Source of the DNA: Apostichopus japonicus
Taxonomy: Eukaryota > Echinodermata > Holothuroidea > Aspidochirotida > Stichopodidae
Direction: 5' to 3'
DNA length: 64,000 bases
Assembly (NCBI RefSeq): GCF_037975245.1
Contig: NC_092573.1
Location: 22,411,265 to 22,475,264, forward strand
A program made the position numbers and the translations under genes. The notes below the pieces were generated by a model. The model did no database searches, was not told the DNA's origin, and worked only from the letters and a program-made list of their open reading frames with translations. Shown in pieces: positions 1 to 11,300 of this stretch. Every line of letters begins with the position of its first letter. The first letter of the stretch is position 1.

Positions 1-388
1 AATAAACTTACTATTTTGTTTTTTGATTAATAAATAGCCGTAGGTGAAGCAAATGAAACATGGTTGATGTATTTACGTTCAGTGAATGACTTGCCTTACT
101 TATTTTTAGTGTCTTATGGGAACACAAAAGATTGTCATTTATACAGTTTTGTAAATTCATTCTACTCGAAATGTATAAAAAAAAAGGATCAAAGTGTGAT
201 GTGCTATTATAAACTTTGTGACCATGTTAGCGCATTAAACAGCTATTATTTACATTGTCCCTTTAAATGACAAGGCAATTTCAGGTTTCAGGGTTCGTTT
301 TCTCTTGTAAGTTTATCCTCCAATGATAATTGTGCCTCATTTCCACAAAAAAACATTTATGCTATCATCCAAATTTTCTTTCCTGCAG

Positions 389-2223
389 GGAGCAGTTATT
401 GGATACAATCAGATGCCTAAAATCAACTGCTGTGTCTTCCACATTTCTTCAAGAGATTGCGTAACGATGCAAGCTATGAAGCTACTCTCGTCTAACACTG
501 CCCTCTACGGCGTAAAGTCGGTCGAACACAAGTCTCGGCCTCCGGTCGATGACGTTTACAGAATCGATTATCCACTGATGGGTTCCTACCTGCACGCAGA
601 AGGGTAAGTTATAGGCAGGCGCGGCGGAACGGAAAAATTATTGGGGGGGCTAATGTGTGGAGACTATCTAAGCGGAGCGCCACCATCGGTTGGCGCAGAG
701 CGTGCAAGAAAATTTTGGGTTTTTTCAAACCCCCAGATGGCCGGAAACGGCACTTCCCGAGTGTTTTATGCTTCGAATACCTAGCCCTAAAATATGGGTC
801 TCAAGCCTGCAATTTCTCTGATTGCACGTAAAAGTCTGTAAAAACATTGTTATTTGTATATCCGATGGTGTTTTAAGAGAGTAGCTATTACTCGTAGTGT
901 ACTCACAAAGACGTTTTTTGAGTGTAGTAAGGGCAGTGGCGGAGCTAGGGGTATTGGTCGGGGGGGGCAAGAATGGTCTGTAGGGGCACTTACGACACTA
1001 TCTAAGCGGAGAGCCACCACAGGTTGGCGCGGAGCGTACAGAAATTTTTTGAGTAAAGATACTCCCTAGATTGCAGGAAATGACCCTCTCCGGGCCTTGC
1101 TAATTTGCAGATAAACGGAGAATAAATAGGTGTCGTCGCCATTTTGTCGGAAAATTACACCAACAGAATATGACAAATGTCAATAGGTAGATGAGAGCGC
1201 AATAAAATAGTCAATAATCGCGAATAAGTAAAAAGTAGTGAAAAGCTGAAAAGGGCGCCAGCAGTCTATTGGAGAACTGGCTGAAATGAGGCAAGTCATT
1301 GGCCTAAGACGAAGTTGTGTTGAGCTTACCGGTACTCACACTCACTGCTTCCACTTTTCACGGGGCGTGAAGAAGCGGTTGGGGTGACAATGTGGTCTAT
1401 AGCCAGGGGACGGGCCGAGGGTCCCCCAGCATTTACTAAAATTATTACACCTGTATAGTATACGTGTGCATCGGACAGATCGACAAGTATGCATTGAAAA
1501 ATGGGCAGATGCACGTTTCGGAGCCTTGGTAAATATTGGGGGGCTTATCATGCATTTTCCCCCTCAACTTTTTTATTGGGGGGGCTGAGCCCCCCCAATC
1601 CCCCCGGTTCCGCCGCCACCGGTTATAGGATCTGACAGAAATGATACGTATTCAACAAAAAATACCCATATTTTATCACGACTGATAATTAAGCATCCAT
1701 GACTGCTGGGGCCAGGAAGGTCACAGAAATGATTCAAGTGTCACACAGTTACACAGAACCTCCATTTTGGAATGTATGTAACAGAAACCGGATATTTCTA
1801 CTTGAAACCTAAAATTCCTTGTGCAATGATTTATCTGTGTACTAGTTACAAAGCTAATTATGGTTGTGTGCCATATTACAAGCGCAGGTCAGACTACATC
1901 TGGCAATTGACACTTTTTCACTGAAATGCTGCTGTTATTTTTTTATTTGATTTCTTCTTTTTTGTTTTCATCTGGATCCATCAGTCCATCACAAATTACC
2001 CTTTTCTACATTCGTCCCTATTTTAATGTGCGTTTTCCTTTTTGTTTACAGAAATGTGGTCCATGTGGAATCTTATTTTGCGGAGGTGGATCTCGGCGGT
2101 AAAATAGGTAAAATGGGAGCCTGTATGATCATGCACAATTGGGTAAAGGAGACCATCAAATTGGCGAACGAAATTCCTAGTATGCTGGATGTGACAAGCC
2201 CTCCTTATGAACAGTTTCTGTAA
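389..2223 (+). CDS. START-domain lipid-transfer-like protein, C-terminal part (5' end outside window or unseen)
   Basis: Two spliced exons, 389-603 and 2052-2223, ending in TAA at 2221-2223. The acceptor before 389 is a pyrimidine tract plus CAG. The donor at 604 is GTAAGT. The exons join in phase through a shared Gly codon. The product reads as the C-terminal half of a START domain: an RDCV motif, a SVEH strand with following Pro residues, a VYRIDYPL strand, then an EVDLGGKIG turn leading into the amphipathic C-terminal helix. In the family the DxGG turn and last helix close over a hydrophobic lipid cavity. About 128 residues are visible, so the N-terminal half of the domain and the start are missing. 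I could not assign a STARD subfamily. An AATAAA overlaps the stop codon, but no convincing poly(A) site was fixed. The intron is mostly a hAT-like insertion. Confidence 0.72.
616..1621. mobile_element. Non-autonomous hAT-like DNA transposon, 1006 bp, with perfect 8-bp TSD
   Basis: The segment is flanked by identical 8-bp direct repeats GTTATAGG at 608-615 and 1622-1629. Its left end (CAGGCGCGGCGGAAC) and the reverse complement of its right end (CGGTGGCGGCGGAAC) match at 12 of 15 positions. An 8-bp target duplication with CAG-type termini is characteristic of hAT elements. No transposase frame is present, so it would depend on a helper. The left target duplication overlaps the last bases of the START gene 5' splice site. 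Confidence 0.75.
934..1130. repeat. Second, internal 5' end of the same repeat family nested in the hAT-like element
   Basis: At 934 a fresh terminus-like sequence (CAGTGGCGGAGCTAGG) occurs. About 60 bp later comes a box, ACTATCTAAGCGGAG..GCCACCA..GGTTGGCGC, that also appears at 662 and, more diverged, at 19978. The two copies inside one element suggest nesting or a duplicated left end. Confidence 0.45.
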
Positions 2224-3530
2224 TAAATCTGTATCACATATGGCTGCATGATATGGAATATTCGTACATATAAATTCAAATATATTTATATTTTAAGTCA
2301 GCATCATTAATAGAAAACCCTATTTTAAGTTAATGGCTTCGTACATGTAATTATATTGCATCCAAATTTAAGAATGTTCCTTGTCACGATTGTAAATGCT
2401 TGCGATTCAAATTCTAGAAAGCACGCTTCCTGTTTTTGTACCATGTGGTGAAGTTTTTCTTTCTTAATTAATTTGATGAAACAATCACTACATATCACTC
2501 CTCACAACACCGTCAAGTGATTGGCAACAAAAGAAATTGTTAACAAAAGATATCGTATTTTATGCATTGTACCTGAAAAAAAATACAATTACCTTTTCTT
2601 AAAAGTGGGTATAGTTACAAAATTTGCAAGCATTAAGATTCTTTCAATGTAAAGCATAAATTCTACAGTTAAAATGTTTTGTGTGTATATTTGATTAATT
2701 ATTTAGTTTATTTCATGTCCAACTTGTAGGGTATTCATCACTGAAATATTTTGAAATATTTTATTTTTATGTAGTCAAGAACCTTTCAGCAATTATCTTT
2801 TTTACTTAATATCTTATTTTTAATAGAGCTGGATATATGACAGTAAAGCCATCTTTGGCAAATAAGCCATCTTTGGCAAATATTGGTAGCAGGCTTTAGG
2901 TCTCTTCAACTTTGTAAGAAAAAGCATCTTTCATAGTAATTATTATACCTCAGGAATGTAGAAGTCAAGCATTGTTTTTTCTAAGAGTTTGTCATGTTTA
3001 ACCAAAAGTTTAAAATTTCATCATCTTTATATTCGAAAGATTGTTTATATTAATTGAATGCCAAATTACAGATAACAAAAAAAAAAAATTTAAAAATATG
3101 TGCACTGCCATTAACTTGAGTCATCAGGCTAAGTAGATGTGAAGGAAAATTGTGCAATTTTGTTGTATTCAATGTCACCGAGTGACTGGGCATTCCACAT
3201 CTCGTTATCTGACAGTTCAGAAACAATTTCCAAGAATGAAACTCATAGTATTCACATTCTCAAAAGTAAAGTTAGTTAAACTACCATGAATGTAGTAGTC
3301 TTTCAATTTTGAAACTTTACTAATACATGTACAACTCAATCAATATTAAATGTGATTGTAATTTAATAGTAAAATATCAAACTATAATAAACTATTGACA
3401 ATATTCACATCAAGTTGTTTGTTTATTATAATTTGTTTGTTTGTTTACATACTTCATGACTGCTGTCTTTAATTTGAGTAAATAAGATTCAAACCACTCT
3501 TGTCACTTGCCCCTTGACATATGACAAGTA

Positions 3531-3581
3531 ATATATATATATATAGTTATATATTTAGTTATATATATATATATATATATA
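3531..3581. repeat. TA microsatellite with two TTAGT interruptions
   Basis: Alternating TA dinucleotides, interrupted by TAGTTATATATTTAGT, directly abut the dispersed repeat that starts at 3592. Confidence 0.85.
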
Positions 3582-3591
3582 AGCCTTGCAT

Positions 3592-3715
3592 ACCTGTCTG
3601 TATTCTGTGTGTGTGTATTTGTCCCTTCTGTTACTGTAACTTGTCATTCAGCCTCTGTAAAAGATCCTGCTAGGATTGAAATGTCAGGCCCTCTTACTTT
3701 TACACAAGTAAAATA
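3592..3715 (+). repeat. Dispersed repeat copy A with hammerhead-like/PLE-type motif
   Basis: About 120 bp is shared with 35108-35221 in the same orientation. Both run from CCTGTCTGTATTCTGTGTG to CTTACTTTTACACA. The 3' half contains a short hairpin GATCC-TGCTA-GGATT (3663-3677) followed by GAAATGTC. A purine-rich core, short hairpin and GAAAC is the kind of ending seen in Penelope-like elements that carry hammerhead ribozymes. This copy is decayed (GAAAT rather than GAAAC). Confidence 0.55.
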
Positions 3716-5361
3716 CATCTATCCTGGGAGGCTTTAAACGATCACTTGACCTGCATGCTCAGTTGCAACCTAAATTTATCGACAATGTTTATAAGCCTGG
3801 TTACAGTTCTGAATTCACTCCAAATCAAGTCTGTTTACCTAGTTGCATTCCTAATGTGTGTATGTGTCTAGTTGTGTGGTGCTATACTCCTGGTATCTGT
3901 ATGTCGGTATCAGTTGATATAGGTTCACATCCATAACAAAAGAAACAAGAAAACTTTGCAAAAATCAAACAGAACACATAAAGTATGATTTGACCCAAGA
4001 AAAATGAGAATATATTTATAACCAGTACCTACTTTGAAAGACTTCTACATTCAGGAAAACAAAAAGAATAACATTTGAAATTTCCTTAAAAAAAATGTCG
4101 GCATTCTTTTAACTTTAAAAAATACATGATCATTATTTATTCAGTGATTTTAGACATATATATCTCGATGTAACTAGATACGATAAGCTGGAATTAAAAT
4201 ATCTTTGTGTGTCTATCCATACACAGCTACAACTTTGGCTTCTATCGATGATATCCATATGATGACAAGAGAAAAGTAAACTAAATCCGTGAATATATAA
4301 ACTATGTTTGGACAAAAATTTGAGTAAATGTATCCATAACTATATCAAGATGATTTGGTAGGACGGAATCTTGCAAAAAAAAAACAGGAATGAATGAAAA
4401 TAATGTAAAAGAATGAAAGTTAAGACATGATTAAAAGTTTGGAATGTTAGTAAAATTTACTATTTGTGTCTATATCATCTCCGAGTCTTAATCATATCCT
4501 ATTTGATAGCTCAAAAAAGTCATGTTTATTATTTTTTCTAAATGGAAGCTTGCTATATACAAGATGTAAACTTGATTTCATCTCTAATACTAGAAAGAAC
4601 AAACTAACAAAGGTACTCAGATATGGACGGAAACTTAAATAAATACAACAGAGGAAAGAAACATGGTTTTCACAGAATGTCTTGCTCTGAGATAAGTTTA
4701 CATGATAAATGTTAAAAAAAAAATTGGAAAATAATTCTAAATTTACATTTCCTGATATGACTGGACGGATTGAGAGATCGCAATATAAGTGCAGAAAACC
4801 TTGATCTTTATGCAAACAAATTTATCGTTATAATGATAATAATATAAAATTAGACATCACTGCCTTAATAGCTGCTATTAATTCTGTTTACTCTTAAACC
4901 AAACATTTCGGATGACTGGATATACTTATTGGACTCCTGCTTTTCTGAAGTGTTTCCATTTCTTTCAAAATCAAGCTGAATTCTTGTAATGAGAAGAAGT
5001 GCTCTTCTACCCTCTATGTGCAACAACTTCTTACCCTGTCACACTGTCTATGGACGCTACATACTATGCATCAGAAGGGATACCAAATTAAATATGCAAT
5101 TTATAAGGAACATAGCTGGTTACCCTAACATCATCATATTCCATTTTTTTCTTAATCAGATACATGGAAAGTTACTTTTGCAATGTTCTGTATCATTGTT
5201 TGATATCTGACCAGAATCTTGATTTGGCCACAGATGGTCGAAACGAGTGGTTTTTTAGAAATATCATGGACTTAACTCCCCGGTTCTAATAAGTGAAATA
5301 AGCTAGGGGTGGGTACCACCATAAGTATGCTATACTTACTTAAAGTAAACATGATCCTCGC

Positions 5362-8300
5362 CTAATTTCCTCTTGAACTCAGAGATGACTGCGATCCCAT
5401 TTTTGCCTTTTGCAAAGAAGAAACCGACCCGGTGCGATCCTCCGATCCACCAGCAGCCGTCTTATCGAGTGATGACGACGAGCCGAGAGGTTTCTTATCC
5501 ACCGATTCCTCGGATAACTCTTTTCGCTTCAGATTCGAGATGGATCCCATGGGATCCTTTGATCCGCTGGGAGCCATCTTATTGAGTGATGACAACGATC
5601 CCAGAGTTTTCTTATCCACTGAGTCTGTGGACGATGCTTTCTTCTTCAGACTGGAAGTGGATCCCATCGTCTCCGACGAGGTCGATGGGTACACCTTGGA
5701 CACGGTGGATCCGTCCATTACGGTGATCCCTTCGTCGGCCATATTCCAGGCGTCTCTGTCCCCAGCATGCTTGCTCACATAGTGGAAGATGTCCCTCAAG
5801 CCCTGCTCTTTCGCTCTCAACCTGTTCAAATAAAATACATCAAAGTCACAAGTTTAACAGGGTTTCATTGAGGCTTTTCACATGAGACACAAACTTATAA
5901 GTCAACCTTGCATTGATACAAGGGTACTTCCATGGTATCCAATGCAGTGTTGGTTATCTTATCTGAGTTGGTATTTGTCAAGGAAGACAAAGAAATGGAT
6001 ATATTAAAGGAATGTTTCTGCTGCTGCAGATGCAGGAAGACAAAGGAAAGAGAGAAACAGTTAATGAATAATTAATTATTAATTAATTATAATGAATTAA
6101 AATTAAATTAAAATTACATTTAAATTAAATTTAAAAAAATTAAATTAAAATTAAAATTATAATTAATTAATGAATATTAAATATACCCTAACACTAAGTT
6201 TAGTAACAGGCTCTTTTGCATTACCGTGATATGAACACCAACTGGTCAATTAACACAGTTCAGGTGATAAGACCACATACTAGCAGTTTAAAATCATAAT
6301 GATCATCATAAAAGAGTTAGCTTTAGGAAGGGTCTGGATATCAATCATAATCTTACTCTGCCCCACTGATCAACTAGTTTGATTGTGTTCTGTGACTGCT
6401 GAAGGTCAAATAATTTTGCCGCATAACATTGTGAAAAAATCCAGAATTCTAAGACCAACATCACTGTGCATGTTCTTACGAGTAAAGTCACATGCATTTC
6501 AAAATCTTGGGAAAAGAGAAATTTCGGCAAAGACATTAGTAATACATTGAAGTCAATTATAAGGTTTCAAAGAAAGTTGAAAGGTTAACTTTCTGTGAAA
6601 GTTTTGACACTATTTGATAACAGGCTGATCGATATGTAGCTAATGTAAATATAAAATGACAAGTAATTTTTCACCTTTACGTACAGTGGCGTCTGCAACA
6701 AATGTTTCATTTTAAAAGACACAAAGGACTTGGAAAACTGGTGGGAGGGGGAAGGGGTGAGTGGGGAAGTTAGCAAAGAAAAGGAAACACAATCTGCTTA
6801 CATAAGGACCTTCTCCTCCAACATACAATGGATGATTTTGCAGACAACTTTCTGGAGAGTAGCATCATCTGTCTTGACAAATCTCATCAGAGTATCTTTC
6901 AGGTTTTCCTTGGCTAACAGCTGGGTACAAGACTGGAATGAAAAAGTGGGAGGATGCCTGACATCAACATAGATTAGATTACAGAAGCACGTACTAAACT
7001 TAAAGGGTGTGAAGACGTGCAAAAAGAAACGTCTAATGCCGGTAATCTGACCTAGTTTTGAATGAGGTGTAACAGAAGTGTTAAACACCACCTCGATCCC
7101 AGAAAAAAACACACACAGCTTGCTACCGTCGGTAATTAGACACTAGTGTACAGTCAGTACATACAGCTGCGGTCAATACCCATAACACAGTATACAAACG
7201 ATACAGCGATGGACATCTCAGGTCCGGCTAAAGATAACAAGGTATCATGTTTCATTACTGTCTGCATTTTGTAGCGACACGAAAAAAAACTTCACCTGCA
7301 AGCAACGGAAAGTTAACTTTTTCAGATGGTCGCACACGTTTTGGGGCGAGTCTTCAATGCCTTTATTCCTAACATGGTAGATGACCCACACTTTGGAGGG
7401 ATAGTACCAGACTACAATCTACATAGCGAAACAGGGTTGCTGCTATATCATTATACATATCAATATGAGTTTGGGTTCCTGATATTGTTTTCGAAACCAG
7501 CCTGAGCAATACCACAAAATATTTTGACAGACAATCATAAACACATGCAATAAACATATTTTACAAGTGAAAACGGAAGAAACTTGATAATGAATCACAT
7601 ATAACAAAGATTTTGCTGACAAAAAATGAAAGTTAGTAAAAGTATCATTTTGCAGGCATCATAAAATGGAGTTGTACTTTGGTCTGAAGTGTTGTTTCTA
7701 TCATTCTGTAAGTTGGTTAAAAAATAGCATGTCAGAAATAAGAAGCTGAGGTCTTATACATGTCTTATTGACACTGAGTAAGTAGTACGAAGGGGGAGGG
7801 CGGGGGGGGGGGAGTTGAATTTGGGTGTGGCTTGACAAATGATACATGGCAATATTAGTTTAGGGGGGAAACAACAATTTTGATATGTTGATTGGGCTTA
7901 TCTCATATCACAACAACCCTTATAGTTAAGTATAGTTAATAATCATGCCACTAAATTGTAAACATTGGGTTTCTGTTGCTCGCTTAGTAACTGTTCAGTT
8001 ACAATTATTGGCCAGGTTAGGAGGAAATTAATACTTACATCAGGGCTTTCTGCAAAATACAGAATAATTTTACCAGCCAGAAGATAGATGCTGGCATCGA
8101 GAGATAGTTTAGTAACATTCAGAAGATGCTCCAACAAATCTTCCTATTTAACATAGAAGAAAAAAAATATAACATAACAAATTTATTTCTTTCATTAGTA
8201 TTTTTTTGCGCTTATGCCCTATGGGTTTCTGCAACGTAAGAAGAAGAAGAAGGATTTCATACATGATAGAAACATTTCAAAACATTCATCGGTTGGTGTA

Positions 8301-11300
8301 CTGTGCAAATAAGACAAAGCATATTATAGACACCTAACTTTACCAAATAATCAAGACAATTGCGACCAAAGAAATTGAAACAAGGCTCACAAAATGCTCT
8401 TATAACATGAGACATGTCAGGTAGTCTATATAGAATGACTTCAACACCATGAGTACCACTACAAGCAGGATTTCCCTTGATAGGGTGCAAGAAGTAGTAG
8501 AATGACTTCAACACTATGGGTATCACTACAAGCAGGGTTTCCCATAATAGGAGTACAAGTAGTAGTAGAATGACTTCATCACCATGTGTACCACTACAAG
8601 CAGGTTTTCCCTTGATAGGAGTATAAGTAATAGTAAAATGACCTAGACACCATGGGTACCACTACAAGCAGGATTTCCCTTAATAGGAGTACAAGTAATA
8701 GTAGAATTACCTCAACACCATGAGTACCACTACAAGCAGGATTTCCCTTAATAGGAGTACAAGTAATAGTAAAATGACCTAGACACCATGCGTACCACTA
8801 CAAGCAGGATTTCCCTTAATAGGAGTACAAGTAATAGTAGAATGACTTCAACACCATGGGTACCACTACAAGCAGGATTTCCCTTAATAGGAGTACAAGT
8901 AGTAGTAGAATGACTTCAACACCATGGGTACCACTACAAGCAGGATTTCCCTTAATAGGAGTACAAGTAATAGTAGAATGACTTCAACACCATGGGTACC
9001 ACTACAAGCAGGATTTCCCTTAATAGGAGTACAAGTAATGGTAGAATGACCTCAACACCATGGGTACCACTACAAGCAGGATTTCCCTTAATAGGAGTAC
9101 AAGTAATGGTAGAATGACCTCAACACCATGGGTACCACTACAAGCAGGATTTCCCTTAATAGGAGTACCAATACTTAAGCCTTGCACAAGTACCTGTTCT
9201 AGATTTCTACAATGCACCGAGTATGAGTACAGAGTGGTGAAGTGTAAGTATAACTACTGGCAGCTATGGTATGACAGGAGTTCCTACTATGGACTTATTA
9301 CATGGATGTTGTCATCAGATGACCCTCCTCACATATCTAAGAGTAAACTCATTTGGGGCTTTTGAGGGCGATGTTAAACCTAATGGTTTTCTGTGAAATT
9401 TACTTACATGGTAAAGGATCACATCTGGACTCTCTATAGCGATAAGCTCCAGGGTCTGTAGAGACAAACGAAGTGTCTCCGGGTCTCCACTGCTGCACAG
9501 AGTCACCAGGGCAGAGGCTAAGGAAGGAAGAAAGAAAACAAAATAAATTACCCGAACGTGAGAAATACTATTTCACTATACAGGTAGGTAGGGAAAATGT
9601 CCATTTTTTTCATGAACTTATTGGCTGACAAACAATGCTTGAGGTATACCTGAGCAAATGCTTGTTAAAAAGCATATTTTTTTATGTCATATTAAGGATG
9701 TGACAAAAGAAGGACAAAAAAAAGAAGAAAAATCATATGACATGATCTATGGACTTTTAAGCAGATGAGATGCAATGGAGAAGAATGTAGTTAACTCTGT
9801 TTGTTTATTGGTTTGTGTCCTTTGTAAACAAACAAACATAGCAGATGAACCAGCAGTAGAGATTTGAAGGCTTAAAGGGTGTGAAGACTCGCGCAAAGAG
9901 AAACGTCTAATGCCGGTAATCTGACCTAGTTTCAAATGAGGTGTAACAGAAGTGTTAGACACCACCATCGATCCCAGAAAATACACACACAGCTTGCTAC
10001 CGTCGGTAATTAGACACTAGTGTACCGTCAGTACATACAGCTGCGGTCAATACCCACAGCACAGTGTACATACGACACAGCCTAAAGATCATGTTTATCA
10101 TGGTATCATGTTTCATTACTGTCTGCATTTTGTAGCGACAAGAGAAAAACTGCACTTGCAAGCTACGGAAAGTTAACTTTTTCACAGGGCGGCATGCAGT
10201 TTGGGGCGAGTCTTCAATGCCTTTAACTATGTTGTATGTTTGTTTGTTTCTGTCCTTTGTAAAAAAAAACCCAAAGCAGATGAACCAGCAGTAGAGATTT
10301 GAAGGCTTAAGAACACAATAAAATATGAACTATCATATATATATAAGTATTAAAATATATGTACACTGTATGAACATGATTGGCAAGTAAGAAGAAATGG
10401 GAAAAAAGGAATAAAATTGCAATGGGTAATGAACCCTCATGAATATTTTACGACTAGGGTTGACCGTAAAGTTAGAGATCAAAAATTTAAAATTACAAAA
10501 TGGTTATTTCTATCATTCTGCTCACTTGGTGAGTTCATGGAGGCCATCTGAGACCTGATTTCTGGACTAAATGCCAAGTCCAGAAAGATGCCCGCGATGC
10601 ACCTCTGTGTGACCTCGGAACCATTCTTGGCCGCGTGAGAGAGGTCTTCCAGACCCCTCTCTGCTGCCACCACTTGCTTATTCTCATCAGAGTCTGCCAC
10701 GATGTAGGAGAGAGCTGTGGCCGCTTCCTGCACGAGTCGTTTGTTTTGCGAGTGGAGGATGGTGGAGAGGGTCGTGACCCCACCGGCCTCTACGAACTGA
10801 TCCTGGATAGAGAATGAACACAGAGCACTTATTAGGTTAATGCATTACATGATGCAACTTTTGAATATATATTTCTGTTTTTTTTATGATGCAACATCAT
10901 ATGATGCAACTTTTGTATATAAATATTTTTTTTGTTTTTGTTTTTTGTACACTAACATTTTAAAATAATATTTTCTTATGACGTACATTTGATGTCCTGC
11001 TTATAAATATTTATATTTATACTGGAAATAAATTAATGAAAATGAAAAAAAAAATGGATGGAAATTTGTCTGTGTTTTGATGCTACAGCTCGCCTGCAAG
11101 ATATTAACAGTTATCGCTATGTATTGGGTAACGTGTACATCTAACTTGTAACACGTTTTAATTTTGATGGAGAGAAGCGACATGTAGCACCTATCTGTAT
11201 CAATATATTTTGCATTCAAAATGCATCATTTAAAATGAAGCGAGTTCATGTGTACTCCGTTATGAAAGACGTTTCTTGAAATGTTAATCCTTAGAGAAAG

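Larger units (their letters stand above)
2224..5361. other. Noncoding AT-rich stretch between START gene and the UBL/ARM gene
   Basis: No coding exon with family similarity or good splice structure was found. It probably includes the 3' UTR of the START gene on the left and that of the minus-strand UBL/ARM gene on the right. Candidate minus-strand poly(A) signals (TTTATT on plus) lie at 4525-4530 and 4136-4141. A 17-bp direct duplication (AGCCATCTTTGGCAAAT) lies at about 2846-2882. The TA microsatellite and dispersed repeat are listed separately. Confidence 0.6.

Noticed and set aside
4492-4815. 107-codon minus-strand frame downstream of the UBL/ARM stop
   Set aside because: AT-rich with no motif; most likely the 3' UTR of that gene.
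8257-9365. Open frames reading GNPACSGTHGVEV and similar
   Set aside because: They are translations of the 68-bp minisatellite in a noncoding frame.
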